This document shows positions 1 to 9,971 of a stretch of 64,000 nt of DNA, one piece after another. Both the position numbers and the translations under genes were made by a program. Positions within the stretch are counted from its first letter, which is position 1; every line of letters begins with the position of its first letter. The stretch lies in assembly GCA_002344065.1 (NCBI GenBank), contig DDTK01000009.1, forward strand, positions 1-64,000. Reading direction: 5' to 3'. The notes beneath the pieces are model-generated. The model did no database searches. It saw only the letters and a list, made by a program, of their open reading frames with translations, and was not told the origin of the DNA. Source of the stretch: Flammeovirgaceae bacterium UBA2366. Lineage in GTDB: Bacteria; Bacteroidota; Bacteroidia; Cytophagales; Cyclobacteriaceae.

Positions 1-2132
1 TTTAAACCACCGTTTTCTTTCAGCAAAGGGTTAAGCACTTCAGGAAAATCTAGCTTCCAGTCGAAGTGTTCAAATGACTCTTCCTTATTTTCTTTAAGCC
101 TGCGTAACTTCAAAATATTTTTATCGAAACCCTTCACAGTAAGATCTCTTTCGGTGTTATGCTTTATCTCTTTAGCTGAAGGTGCAAAGCCTCCTAACAC
201 AGGGGTTTTGTTTTGGTATGCTGCTTTGTTATAAGAAAGTTGATTTATTAACAACTCTAATTTTAAATCACGGATTTCAGCATGTAGCTTCTTTTTGTTT
301 TTATTATCGGGCTTAAAGAATTGCCTTTGCTTTTCGGCAATGTCCTTTAGTAGTTGCTGCACATTTTTTACGTAAGCATCTGCCTTCCCTACACTGCTTT
401 TTTTATCCCAATCAATTTCTATTATTTCACCTTCAAACTTGCTCACCAAACTATCACCCACCACAATTTTATAATCAAGGTTGGGTAGTGCCCTTGGTTT
501 TTCTTCGTCAACTACCAAACTCAACCAAAAACGCAAGCGAGCAATATCTACTGCGCCCTTCTCAATGTCTACACCATAGATGCTATTTTGAATAATAGTT
601 TCCTTTACTTCAGCTGGCCTCCACGGCTGTCCTGACTCAAATGCAATTACTTCCTTAATGGCATGTATTTCTTGAAGTAACCCCATAGGAAATGCACCAG
701 AGCCAATAGCGGGGTCACATATTTTTACAGTATCCAGCTTCTCGTTAATTTGTTTCAAGAGTGGTTTGGTCGCATCTGAAATTTCTTTTCGCTTCACCAG
801 ATAATCAACATCCGATTTTACTTTTTCATCTGAAATGTTAAGTTGGGTTATAAGATATTCCGTTAAACTCTCTTGGCACATATAGTGCACAATTTCTTTA
901 GGTGTATAAAATGCTCCTTTATCTTTGTTGTCTTCCAAAAGATTTTCAAAGATGTGGCCGAGCATTTCGGGGTCAACAGCTACGGTGTGATCATCAGGAC
1001 TGTCTTCATGTACTGTAAAGTTGAAGGCATCTAAGAAATCCAAAAAGCCTCTTGCACTGCTTCCGTTTTTCTCAGTAAGCATGGCATCTTCAAAATCAGC
1101 ATTGTGAAACAACTTTGCTGGAATAGTTAGTACCGTCTCATCGTACTCTTCCTTGTCGAACAGACCACCATTCAAGAAAGGAACCTTTACCTTTTTGCCA
1201 TCAGGCATTTTGAAATCATCGTTATCCCTTTCCCTATTCAGGGTATCAAAAAATAAAACTGAAAGCCAACTTGGATAAAAGGAATCATTACCTCCTGATT
1301 GGGTAAAGAGCTTTTTAATAAAATCTGTAAGTCCATCTTTGTAGTCAATATTACTTGCGCCAAGCCAACCTTTTTTCTGAACAAAATAAAGGAATACGAT
1401 TCTGCCTAAATTTTTCTTCACAAAATCGCGAATAGGTTTGCACAACCTGTCTTTTTCTTCCTGGGTTGCTTTAGTCGGAATAAAAATCTTAAAGACAGAT
1501 TTTCTAAAATTGGATTCTTGTAAGTAAGTGCAAAATTTCTGATAGTGTCGTGTATACTCATCAAAGAACACTTTACTAAGTTTCTCTACTGAGAAAGCAT
1601 TTACCAACGCCTGAAAATTGATTTGTTTCTCGATGCTAAGTGCTTCAAACCGCTCTGCTGCTGTCTTACAGGTTTCTGATGGGCCTAATAGATAGGTGTA
1701 CCGCTTTGCGTGAGTGATTTTTTCTTTAACTCCCTGTTCAGTCAATTCACTGTCTTTAGCAACTAGTGTCAATCGCCATACATTTTTGTTTTGTGGAGCA
1801 ACAAAGTTGACCAATGCTGCTTGACCTGCTACAAGTAATTTTCTAACATATCGTTGAATAGCAACCTTACTCTGCTCAATTCTTACAGTTGGTTGAAGTG
1901 TGATCTCATAGCAAATTATTTCTGTACCATCATCAAGAGTAATCGTTCCATAAATAGCAATGGTATGAATAACAGCCTGTTCAGACTTATTTGGTTGTGC
2001 GCTGGCAGGAACTGGTGCAGCGCTAAGATTCAAGCCCGTTTGAAACACCGGACTCAATACTTCTTTGGCGAAAAGAAGTCGGTCATAGGGCTTATGGAGT
2101 GCCGCTTGCAGCAGATTACGATTTGCAGCCAT
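1..2132 (-). CDS. Eco57I-type (class I N6-adenine) DNA methyltransferase, partial (3' end outside window)
   Basis: The reading frame opens with ATG at 2132 and runs to the left edge without a stop, so about 710 residues are visible and the C-terminus is missing. An N-terminal helical region is followed by the FYTPKEIV segment and SAM-binding motif I, DPAIGSGAF (near positions 680-710). Both are characteristic of Eco57I/PglX-like methyltransferases, which methylate adenine in type IIG, BREX and DISARM-like systems. The NPPY catalytic motif should lie just beyond the edge. The gene starts 3 nt after the stop of the PLD-SNF2 helicase gene, so the two are almost certainly co-transcribed. I infer self-DNA marking within a restriction-like system. 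Whether this protein also carries a nuclease domain cannot be seen. Confidence 0.85.
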   Translation of the reverse strand, partial: MAANRNLLQAALHKPYDRLLFAKEVLSPVFQTGLNLSAAPVPASAQPNKSEQAVIHTIAIYGTITLDDGTEIICYEITLQPTVRIEQSKVAIQRYVRKLLVAGQAALVNFVAPQNKNVWRLTLVAKDSELTEQGVKEKITHAKRYTYLLGPSETCKTAAERFEALSIEKQINFQALVNAFSVEKLSKVFFDEYTRHYQKFCTYLQESNFRKSVFKIFIPTKATQEEKDRLCKPIRDFVKKNLGRIVFLYFVQKKGWLGASNIDYKDGLTDFIKKLFTQSGGNDSFYPSWLSVLFFDTLNRERDNDDFKMPDGKKVKVPFLNGGLFDKEEYDETVLTIPAKLFHNADFEDAMLTEKNGSSARGFLDFLDAFNFTVHEDSPDDHTVAVDPEMLGHIFENLLEDNKDKGAFYTPKEIVHYMCQESLTEYLITQLNISDEKVKSDVDYLVKRKEISDATKPLLKQINEKLDTVKICDPAIGSGAFPMGLLQEIHAIKEVIAFESGQPWRPAEVKETIIQNSIYGVDIEKGAVDIARLRFWLSLVVDEEKPRALPNLDYKIVVGDSLVSKFEGEIIEIDWDKKSSVGKADAYVKNVQQLLKDIAEKQRQFFKPDNKNKKKLHAEIRDLKLELLINQLSYNKAAYQNKTPVLGGFAPSAKEIKHNTERDLTVKGFDKNILKLRRLKENKEESFEHFDWKLDFPEVLNPLLKENGGL

Positions 2133-2135
2133 ATC

Positions 2136-5100
2136 TTATAAAAAACTTTGTGTTAAAACAATTTTAGGGTTCACTATACCTCGATGAGTTCTATTTTCTT
2201 TTATTGGCTCATCAACATTAGCGGAAAGGTCGTAGCGATCTAGCACCTCTACAAAGATTTGATTGATGAACTGTTCCGGATTAGCAAATAGTTTTTGGTT
2301 GGAAGTGAAGAAATCGTTTATTGATTTAGGCAAGCCCTTTGAACCATAAGTGCCCATATTTACGAGTTTAAGAGCCCGCTGCAAAGCCATTTTCTTTTGC
2401 TCAGTAGGTGCAATTTTAATTATTGAGTTTAGGTTTGTAATAGCTTTATTCTCAGCAGGACTCAGATTTTTACGTGAGACAACTTGAATATTCTCCTGAT
2501 TCTTTTCTGACTTGAAGTAGTCCAATCCTTTTTGTGTCTGAGTGTGATGCTGGGTGTGCAGTTGTACGGCCTTTTCATGTTCATCGGCTTTATAGATTTT
2601 AACAGCCTGTAAAAAGTTCATTTCGATAATGTTCATGTCTGGTGTTATCAAACAGAAAATACCGGGGTGATTGTCGCTCTTAAGGTAAGCTACAGAAGTG
2701 TTTCGTAGGGGATAATTAACTTCATTAGTCTCAGAATCCATTAATGTGAGTTGTTGACCAGTTTCAGCCAAGCGTCCACACCTTGCTTTGTTGGGTATAT
2801 TGCTTATTTCTGTAAAGCGTTTTGGATTTCTCTTTTTGAATTCGCGCAATTCATTGAGGTACTTTAGGATTTCACTCTCTTCTTTCTGGATTTTGTTACC
2901 AAATAATGCCCCTTCTCCCTTTTCTTCAAGCAATGAGAATATTTTATTATCTTCTCCAAATGCAGTATGAAAAGATTGCAGCTTACGTAAGGCATTGTTA
3001 ACGAGGTTAATCTGCTCATCACCATGCGCAGATGGATAGAAGTTGTAGACGTAGATTTGTTCTGCTTGAGAACCAATTCTGTTTACACGGCCAATGCGCT
3101 GCATAAGTCGAGTAGCATTCCAGGGCACATCGTAGTTAACGATTACATTACTGCGGTGCAGGTTTATCCCTTCAGCTAATACTTCTGTCGTAATAATAAT
3201 GTCATAGTCGTGCTTCCATTTCTCAGATTCGAGATTTGCGTCAAAATTTTCTCGCAAAACCGCTTCCATTGCTTTTCTATTATCTGCGTTTATAGTCAGA
3301 ACTCTGAATAAAGTATTAGCACTTAAATATTTTGACAACTCCTCTGCTGTTTCTTTTGACTCAGAGAAGATGACCAGTTTGGAAGATGGGTTTTGTTTGT
3401 TATTAAAGAATTCGTTTTGAATCTGTTCTGCAAACTTTTCCAACTTCGGATCGAGAGTAACATTTTTCCATCGCTCGACCAATTCATCCATTCTCGTCTT
3501 ATCTTCCTTAAGCAAGGCGATGAATTTTTTTTCGAAATCATCAGACGTAAACTCTCTGTTGTTTCCCCCTTTGGCGTTTATCTTCTCTTCAATTTGTTCA
3601 TAAGAATAACCTTCTTCAAGTAAACTATTGATGTCAAGGTCAGGAGCAATAAAAATTCGATTACTTTCAAACATAGCAATCATGTTGTTGATAGCCTTTT
3701 GAAATCTTCCAATTGATTGTGTGAAAGCAAAGAAGCTACTTTCCAACCGTTTCACTAAGAGAGTACGCATGATTGCACTCAGCCTACCTGAAATTGATTT
3801 AACGTTACCGTATATCTTCTTATCTTCTTCTTTTGTCAAAAACTCAATTGCACGATACCGATAATAACCTAGGCCATCAGTTTCATTTCCCGCTTCGTCT
3901 AAGCCAGTGATAAGTGAAACGGTATCAAAGAACAAGGAACTTAGCTCATCATCTAATTTGTAAAAGACAGAAATTGGATCTCCAACTTGAGGAAAGATTA
4001 TATTCTGATGACTCAAGTCCTCTAAATATTCCGGATTGTTTTCTATGTCAGTACGGGTTCTCCTTATAACCAGTGGTTCCACTACATCATCTCGCATCTG
4101 CGTGAATAAGGATTTTAATTTTTTCAAGTTTAGTTTCTTTTCAGCCGCCAACTTTTTGTATTGCTCATTTAGAGGCTTAAAGTAATCTTGGAGATTTCTA
4201 ATATTCTCCAGCGTACTATTGCGCTTATCCTGAAAAAGATAGAGTTGGTTTTCAATGTCTTGAGGACGGTTATTTAGTGGAGTAGCCGAAATGAGTATCA
4301 CTTTCTTTCGGCTATCTCCATTTTCAGCAGGGCGGGATCTTGGCATTTTACATATCTCTTGTAAAGCCTGGTACATACCCGTGTAGTCGTTACGAAACTT
4401 ATGGGACTCGTCCACTACAATTAAATCAAATTTGTCTGAATTGGAGTAGGTGTAGTCATCTTCATTTTGGACTCTATGCAGACTGCCGATCGTTATAAAC
4501 TCGAAATGATTTTTAATTTGAAAATCGTCTGTGGTTCTTCGCCAATTTTGTTCGAGCGCTGGGGGCACAACAACTAAAATTTTGGTGTGCGTTCCATTTT
4601 CGTAAATGAATTTCTTAATGACCATGCATGCAATTATTGTCTTCCCAAGGCCAACAACGTCCGCCAGTATGAACCCATTGTGCTTCATCATGATTGCGTA
4701 TCCCTGATTGGCTGCATCTGATTGATACTTTAGTCGCATGAATTTATCTGGCAGAAGCAAGTCGATGTTATAAGGATCGTATTCAACTCGTTTTCCAAAG
4801 TATTCAATCAACATTTTAATGTAGAGTTCAAACGGAGTAAAATCGTCTTTGAGATAAGTCTGGTTTCTGATTTCTTTTGCCTCTGCATGGAGTATTGGCA
4901 CTGATTCATCCCAGAGTTTGTTGAATTCCTCTGTTGCAAATTTGACATCCTGGAAATCACGAAGACTCACGTTAAACTCATAATTGGATTCGGGATTAGA
5001 ACCAAGTCCCGAATCAGTCAAATTTGATGAGCCGGTTATTACCTCACATGGTGCATGTTCATTGAAATTAACCGGGCGGAAGATATAGACCTTAGCATGT

Positions 5101-5495
5101 ATTTTTTGTTTTGGATGGGCCCGCAATTCAATTTTATCATTGATGAGGTCATCAATGAATTGAATGATTCCCTTTTCGGTTACTTCATCGTAGTCTGCAT
5201 CTTGGATATTCTGAATAACCTCTTTTAAAAAAGTCTCCTTGGTTTCGTGAGGATTTTCAATATAATGCTGACCTCTATCGTGATATTTCTTTGTTAAGGT
5301 ATCTACGTTGATCCCAACCAGTATTCTAACCTTAGGGATACGGTCAAGGAACGGGCGCACTTTAAAATATCCAGAGGCCCGAAAATATCCGACCAGTGCG
5401 TCAAAAAACTGAATACTGTGTACATGAGTAAAAACTCCTTCGAATTTTTTTAAAAGACTATTACCGTTTCGGTTGGTGAAGAATTTTGTGGACAT
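2136..5495 (-). CDS. Phospholipase-D-like nuclease / SNF2-family helicase fusion
   Basis: This is a 1119-residue protein. An N-terminal PLD-type nuclease domain has the HxK signature (HAK, residues 133-135) and the following GSSNLT segment (155-160). A superfamily 2 ATPase follows, with Walker A VGLGKT (281-286), a DESH box (362-365), motif III SATP near 400, and a C-terminal helicase lobe ending in GRVNRIGS near 850. PLD-SNF2 fusions are known from restriction-like and other anti-phage loci, where the helicase tracks DNA and the PLD domain may cut it. Only one HKD-like motif is evident, so a dimeric active site is likely. It sits between an unknown gene (30 nt upstream) and an Eco57I-type methyltransferase (3 nt downstream). 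It resembles but does not match canonical DISARM, because no DrmA/DrmB homologues are present. Confidence 0.87.
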   Translation of the reverse strand: MSTKFFTNRNGNSLLKKFEGVFTHVHSIQFFDALVGYFRASGYFKVRPFLDRIPKVRILVGINVDTLTKKYHDRGQHYIENPHETKETFLKEVIQNIQDADYDEVTEKGIIQFIDDLINDKIELRAHPKQKIHAKVYIFRPVNFNEHAPCEVITGSSNLTDSGLGSNPESNYEFNVSLRDFQDVKFATEEFNKLWDESVPILHAEAKEIRNQTYLKDDFTPFELYIKMLIEYFGKRVEYDPYNIDLLLPDKFMRLKYQSDAANQGYAIMMKHNGFILADVVGLGKTIIACMVIKKFIYENGTHTKILVVVPPALEQNWRRTTDDFQIKNHFEFITIGSLHRVQNEDDYTYSNSDKFDLIVVDESHKFRNDYTGMYQALQEICKMPRSRPAENGDSRKKVILISATPLNNRPQDIENQLYLFQDKRNSTLENIRNLQDYFKPLNEQYKKLAAEKKLNLKKLKSLFTQMRDDVVEPLVIRRTRTDIENNPEYLEDLSHQNIIFPQVGDPISVFYKLDDELSSLFFDTVSLITGLDEAGNETDGLGYYRYRAIEFLTKEEDKKIYGNVKSISGRLSAIMRTLLVKRLESSFFAFTQSIGRFQKAINNMIAMFESNRIFIAPDLDINSLLEEGYSYEQIEEKINAKGGNNREFTSDDFEKKFIALLKEDKTRMDELVERWKNVTLDPKLEKFAEQIQNEFFNNKQNPSSKLVIFSESKETAEELSKYLSANTLFRVLTINADNRKAMEAVLRENFDANLESEKWKHDYDIIITTEVLAEGINLHRSNVIVNYDVPWNATRLMQRIGRVNRIGSQAEQIYVYNFYPSAHGDEQINLVNNALRKLQSFHTAFGEDNKIFSLLEEKGEGALFGNKIQKEESEILKYLNELREFKKRNPKRFTEISNIPNKARCGRLAETGQQLTLMDSETNEVNYPLRNTSVAYLKSDNHPGIFCLITPDMNIIEMNFLQAVKIYKADEHEKAVQLHTQHHTQTQKGLDYFKSEKNQENIQVVSRKNLSPAENKAITNLNSIIKIAPTEQKKMALQRALKLVNMGTYGSKGLPKSINDFFTSNQKLFANPEQFINQIFVEVLDRYDLSANVDEPIKENRTHRGIVNPKIVLTQSFL

Positions 5496-5525
5496 TCTTG
5501 AGGGGTACGATGAAGTTGAGAGTAT

Positions 5526-6209
5526 TTAATTCCTACCCAAAATAGCCTCTTTTTTTGTAAAAATTCTATCGAATCCCAAAAGTGAGGTATCGGAGGGGGA
5601 AAACGAGATGAGTTGAATGAAGTGGTTAAATGCGTCTTCCCCTATTATCTTGTTAAGCGTTTCAACCACGTCTGAGTAAAGAACTCCGTCAAAGGATCGT
5701 TCAGAGTTTACTTGATGAAAGAAAAAATATAAGAAGAGATAATAATTACATTTTATGAACGATGCAGTGCTTAGTCCAGTCCTTGTTTGAAATTCTTTCC
5801 CGGCATTAAAGCGCGAATCGATATTGTTGAAAAAATAGTAGGTTCTGAAGATAGCATATTCATTTATGGAATCCTGAAACCAAAATTGCTGATAAGCAAT
5901 AATTTTAAAGCCACTTTGAATGCCTTTGACTCTAAAATTCACAGGATTATTCTGCTCATGAAGTTTGCTGATCAACAACATGGTATTTTGTACGTCCTTC
6001 ATTGTCGCTTCTTTTCTGAATGGAGAATCTTTGGTGTAAAGGAATGCCCACTTAATCAAGACAAGTACATCCCAAAACGGATATTGCTTATCATTGGCAT
6101 TTTGCACAGCCACCAAAAGATCATGTGAGGCCTTGAGAATGGAGGATAGGGTATATCGGCCAATGTTACTTTTGATTAATTCAAAACTCACCATCTTAGA
6201 TAATGTCAT
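5526..6209 (-). CDS. Hypothetical protein of the defence gene train
   Basis: About 227 residues, no family recognised. It is rich in aromatic residues and predicted mostly helical, with no clear signal peptide or catalytic motif. A YYLFLYFFFH stretch is hydrophobic but too short and polar-flanked for a confident membrane helix. ATG 6209 was chosen; ATG 6194 would sit 1 nt after the upstream stop, and a TTG at 6227 is also possible. It overlaps or abuts the CoiA-like nuclease gene and lies 30 nt upstream of the PLD-SNF2 helicase gene. The tight packing implies a function tied to one of them, perhaps an immunity or accessory subunit; that role is inference only. Confidence 0.6.
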   Translation of the reverse strand: MTLSKMVSFELIKSNIGRYTLSSILKASHDLLVAVQNANDKQYPFWDVLVLIKWAFLYTKDSPFRKEATMKDVQNTMLLISKLHEQNNPVNFRVKGIQSGFKIIAYQQFWFQDSINEYAIFRTYYFFNNIDSRFNAGKEFQTRTGLSTASFIKCNYYLFLYFFFHQVNSERSFDGVLYSDVVETLNKIIGEDAFNHFIQLISFSPSDTSLLGFDRIFTKKEAILGRN

Positions 6210-7833
6210 CAAGTTTAATCCACTCAACTGATTTCCCGGATGGATTGAAGACTTCAGGAAATAGTATCTTTAGGACATAGTATCCTTGCAGGTCTGTGGA
6301 TCGGTTCCTATCAGCCAAGTATTCCTCATGTTTTCTAAAGAAGGTCTTTTTCTGATCCTCGGCCATCACCTTGTCCCAGACCTTATAGTATTTGAACGCT
6401 TGTTCAATGAACGTATAGGTTGTTTTGTAGCTGTGTATGGCGTTATTGGCAAGACTTATGAAGTTGTTAAATCCGTGACCCACTATTCGATTGAATTTAG
6501 CCGAAAGAATTGTATACACGGTGCCTGTAATTTTTTCAAACCAATCGATATACATTTTTTGACCGATCGCATTATACGCATAGATATTGATTATTCGCTG
6601 ACTTCGCAGGGTTGGCATTTCGTTATGAAAACTAAAGCCCTTCAGGAACATTCGATCACTGTTTGTTAGTGTATATCCATGATGGAAAATCAGGTGAATG
6701 ATTTTCCATCGGAACAGCATCTTGGGCGCACGTAAGATGGCTTGTAATAGCGTATTAGAATCATCCTTGTATTGGCTAAGGTCAATGTTGAATCTGGACT
6801 TTTCAAGAAGATATACCAAGAAGTAGGCTTTGCTTGACCTTGCCGCTTTTAAGAACACGTCATTACTTTTATCAAGCCCAAGCGCTTTCTCGAGCAAACC
6901 CAAGTCATCGAAGTCCAGAGACTCTATTGCTGGATGAAACTTTGGAATGAGACGTTCATCGTCACTTGTATAAAACTCCCGTAAGCTATCCAAGATATCC
7001 TTGTGCTTTTCCTTAACCTGCTCAAGATGAATTTTGGATTTCTCTTCTTCAAAGCTCACAAAGTAACATTGAAACTCAGTCTCATCGAATTTGAGATCCT
7101 TTAGTCCAATGGATTCGTGCGTCCATTTAAAGTAATGCTTGTTTAAGGCGCGATTAACGCGCCCGATCTTATACTGTGCTACCAGAGAGTGCTTTGGGGA
7201 TGCGTCATTGAAGAAGAAGAAATTTTGATGCTTACTCAGATATTTAATATCTTTTTCTGTCTGATTTTGACCGTTAGGATCAAAATCATCTAAGATCCAA
7301 ACCAAATAGATCTCGTTTCTTTTATAGAACTCATGTCTCTTGAAGATATACTTGGGGGGGAGAGTTGATAATTGAATTTCAAAGGCGATCTTTTTACCGT
7401 TGAAGTTGCATAGGACATCGGGACGTCTCTTTTCTCGTTTGTCTCTTAAGAATTTATTGTCAATGTATATGGAGTTGGCGTCAACGCCTTCGGTGGCGCT
7501 TAGGAAATTACCAATTGCTTGTTTGAGTACTTTGTGTCGTGGTCGCTCTTTATTAGCGTAATGTTCTTCGATCAACTTTCTTTCGGCTCGCGTGTAGCTT
7601 CCGTCCTTCAGATCGCAATCAGGCGTATTGGGAAAATGTTTGAAATGCATTCTGCCTTTGCTCCCCAATGAAATGGTTGCTCGCTCATCACATACACAGC
7701 ACAACAACCGTTGGTCATTCGCGTGAAACTCCTTTCGAAAGGCGTAGGCTAATTCACGGTATTTAAATACCTCCTGAGCATCAAACTGCTCAGAAGTGTC
7801 AGGGTCATAGACATATCTGATCGCATATTCCAT
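6196..7833 (-). CDS. CoiA-like / PD-(D/E)XK nuclease-domain protein
   Basis: 545 residues. The N-terminal 70 residues hold a compact Cys/His cluster (C45, C46, C48, H63, H66, C73) that looks like a small zinc-binding module. A nuclease-like core follows, with RRPDV (D139) and FEIQ (E152, Q154). This D...E-x-Q arrangement is typical of CoiA-type and related restriction-endonuclease-fold proteins. The C-terminal 350 residues are helical and unrecognised. CoiA itself acts in competence, but many Bacteroidota proteins with this core lie in defence islands. It is 147 nt downstream of the E1-like gene, so it may have its own promoter. Nuclease function is inferred from the core motif. Confidence 0.65.
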   Translation of the reverse strand: MEYAIRYVYDPDTSEQFDAQEVFKYRELAYAFRKEFHANDQRLLCCVCDERATISLGSKGRMHFKHFPNTPDCDLKDGSYTRAERKLIEEHYANKERPRHKVLKQAIGNFLSATEGVDANSIYIDNKFLRDKREKRRPDVLCNFNGKKIAFEIQLSTLPPKYIFKRHEFYKRNEIYLVWILDDFDPNGQNQTEKDIKYLSKHQNFFFFNDASPKHSLVAQYKIGRVNRALNKHYFKWTHESIGLKDLKFDETEFQCYFVSFEEEKSKIHLEQVKEKHKDILDSLREFYTSDDERLIPKFHPAIESLDFDDLGLLEKALGLDKSNDVFLKAARSSKAYFLVYLLEKSRFNIDLSQYKDDSNTLLQAILRAPKMLFRWKIIHLIFHHGYTLTNSDRMFLKGFSFHNEMPTLRSQRIINIYAYNAIGQKMYIDWFEKITGTVYTILSAKFNRIVGHGFNNFISLANNAIHSYKTTYTFIEQAFKYYKVWDKVMAEDQKKTFFRKHEEYLADRNRSTDLQGYYVLKILFPEVFNPSGKSVEWIKLDDII

Positions 7834-7980
7834 ATGAATTAATCGCGCTGAAATGCATTCTCTTTTTCAGCAGGCACTAAAATTCTTTGGTTCTTTTGTA
7901 TTTCGCATTGATTAATCGATGGGCAAAAATGTTAAGTGAATTAGGGAAAAAGCGCTATATGTTACAAGGCTCCATGAGAG

Positions 7981-9441
7981 TCATTTTCCACTGCTAAAAT
8001 AACGACTACTTTTTTCACCTGATTTTCCATCACTACACGTTTGACTATGCGCAACAGGCCAGGGGCCCAAAAGATGGAAATATTTGCTGTTTCCCAATAA
8101 CTTCGGATAGAAGTCAGCGCTTTGAGTTGAACAAACTTCGCAATCTGGTCGCCTTTCTTTTTGTTGACCAATAAACTCAGCACCCGGTAGGTTTTTGAAT
8201 GAAAACTGGTAGAAGTTTTGGTTTACTGGGTAGTTGTCTCGGGATAGCTTCAATACTTCGGCTAATGTCATAACCGCTGCACTGGGTGATAAGAACGGCA
8301 GAACACCAAGAATCTTTTTTTCCTCAACCTCAACGACTGCCGTTGAGCAGACAGGTTTGAATTTATAATCGGTTATTCCAAAGCGGCACACAATACACCA
8401 CTCCTCTGTTGGAATATGCCTGCCAAAATTGATCCCCCAGTTTGGAGTTGTAGTAGCGTGGTAAACTAATGGTGGGTAATTGTATTGGATAGCAGGCCAG
8501 ACGGCCTGCTCATTTGCCAAGCACAAAATCAAGTCGGGCTTGACAGCGGAATATATGTCCCCGGTGAAAGGGTCAGGAAAAACTTTTGCGATCACTCCGC
8601 TACTCTTCAGCACCCTGTCGCACACATCTACTTTCTTTGTCAAAGGTGTTGTAACGGAGTCATCTGCGGTAAACGACAGTGAACTGCAACAGTTCGGTGG
8701 TTCAACGGAATCAAAATCAGCGATGCTTAAGTCAGCATTGAGTTTCATTAATGAAATCAGGTAATCAAGCGATGAACCAACCGCGCCACAACCTACCTGA
8801 AGTATTTTACCGAAGTGGAAACCGTTGTCCAACGCTGGGTTGACACTGTTTGGAGAATCACCTGCACTGAAATCCAACAAGGAGTACCATTTGGTTAACG
8901 CAACAGGATAAGATTTTGAAATGGCAACGTTAAAGGCATAGGCGCACGCGAGACATGCTGCAAAGCTGGGGCCGATAGGATTGGTGTCGTCATTCGATAA
9001 TGAAATGAGAGGTGCACTATTAGAAATGCCTGCAATCCATCCTGATCCATTTACGACAATCGATTTTTCTATTGGAGTGGATGTTCCACCAACATGTATT
9101 ATCAAGTCAACATCAGTTTGATTGAAACTCTTTAGCTGGAAGTTGCCGTACGGATCACTATTCTCCATCGTGTCGAGTAACAGTTTAGAAAAGTCGGCTC
9201 CAGTAGAATTAGGTAATACAGATTTTTGGTCAATCGGCTGAATGGAAATTTTTTTACACCATCGGGACATGATGTTTACGCATACCAATGCCGCCACCTG
9301 TGAGGGATACTGTTTAGCGTTTAACGGATCGACAACAATTCCTAGGGAAAAATGATCAAATCCTTTTACACCCTCTACTCGTAGGGTTCTGTCATCCCGC
9401 TGTTTATACCATTCTTCTTTGGTTAAGTCAAACTTTCTCAT
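7981..9441 (-). CDS. ThiF/E1-like ubiquitin-activating enzyme (BilD-like)
   Basis: 486 residues. The N-terminal 200 residues form a divergent, probably non-catalytic domain. The second half is a ThiF/E1 Rossmann adenylation domain with GCGAVG (217-222) and the DFDSVE acidic segment (242-247). Two CxxC pairs (C349/C352 and C434/C437) look like the structural zinc site of E1 enzymes. C365, in PVCST, is a reasonable candidate for the thioester cysteine. E1 enzymes adenylate the C-terminus of a ubiquitin-like protein and pass it to an E2. The start overlaps the JAB gene stop by 4 nt, and the order Ubl, E2, JAB, E1 matches bacterial Bil operons that modify phage structural proteins. Confidence 0.85.
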   Translation of the reverse strand: MRKFDLTKEEWYKQRDDRTLRVEGVKGFDHFSLGIVVDPLNAKQYPSQVAALVCVNIMSRWCKKISIQPIDQKSVLPNSTGADFSKLLLDTMENSDPYGNFQLKSFNQTDVDLIIHVGGTSTPIEKSIVVNGSGWIAGISNSAPLISLSNDDTNPIGPSFAACLACAYAFNVAISKSYPVALTKWYSLLDFSAGDSPNSVNPALDNGFHFGKILQVGCGAVGSSLDYLISLMKLNADLSIADFDSVEPPNCCSSLSFTADDSVTTPLTKKVDVCDRVLKSSGVIAKVFPDPFTGDIYSAVKPDLILCLANEQAVWPAIQYNYPPLVYHATTTPNWGINFGRHIPTEEWCIVCRFGITDYKFKPVCSTAVVEVEEKKILGVLPFLSPSAAVMTLAEVLKLSRDNYPVNQNFYQFSFKNLPGAEFIGQQKERRPDCEVCSTQSADFYPKLLGNSKYFHLLGPWPVAHSQTCSDGKSGEKSSRYFSSGK

Positions 9442-9968
9442 TTCCGTAAGTCCTCAAAAAGGCAGTTCGTATCCTCAATAAAAAAATGATCTATTACGTA
9501 TTCATCACTGAACCGGATGAAGCGATCTTGTTCAAACCGGTGGACGCCACATGCCTCTATCGGCATCATGCCATCTTTACAGTATTTAGGTACGACCAAC
9601 GATAGCAGGCCATTAATCTTGAATGCAGCATATTCGTCATCACCCTCTGAGTGATCTACCCACGATCCCGGATGAGAGTGTACCTGTCCGAGATGAATCA
9701 TATCATGCTTACCAAGTACTTGAATCATCTTCATGTTTGACTCAGGAGATGTCATTACCCGTCTCGCAGCGGAATCGGTACGAGGAGCTATAACCAGTTC
9801 CACCCTGATGATATCACCATCTTTTCTTCCAGCCCAGTAGACGAGGCCTTCATTTGATGGACGCTTCTTTCCATAGTCACGCAGGACCTTTTCGGTGTAT
9901 GTGATTGCGTGGTTGGGGATAATGTATTTCTTATAATCTGCCGGTGTAAATCTTTCGTTTTCCCACAT
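9438..9968 (-). CDS. JAB/JAMM metalloprotease (BilC-like deubiquitinase)
   Basis: 176 residues with the complete JAMM zinc-protease signature: upstream catalytic E40 (NEGLVYWAG), then H97-x-H99-P100, S107 and D110 (GQVHSHPGSWVDHSEGDD). The length is usual for stand-alone prokaryotic JAB proteins. In bacterial ubiquitin-like operons this peptidase matures the ubiquitin-like protein or removes it from targets. The gene overlaps the E1-like gene by 4 nt and follows the E2-like gene by 3 nt. It should act in the cytoplasm on the small ubiquitin-like protein encoded two genes upstream. The family call is strong; the substrate is inferred from context. Confidence 0.9.
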   Translation of the reverse strand: MWENERFTPADYKKYIIPNHAITYTEKVLRDYGKKRPSNEGLVYWAGRKDGDIIRVELVIAPRTDSAARRVMTSPESNMKMIQVLGKHDMIHLGQVHSHPGSWVDHSEGDDEYAAFKINGLLSLVVPKYCKDGMMPIEACGVHRFEQDRFIRFSDEYVIDHFFIEDTNCLFEDLRK

Positions 9969-9971
9969 ATA

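Noticed and set aside
1854..2141. Plus-strand 95-residue reading frame
   Set aside because: Lies wholly within the methyltransferase and helicase genes on the other strand and has no family resemblance.
1..5495. Canonical DISARM system
   Set aside because: The methyltransferase and PLD/SNF2 domains recall it, but no DUF1998 (DrmB) or DrmA protein is present, and PLD and SNF2 are fused in one protein.
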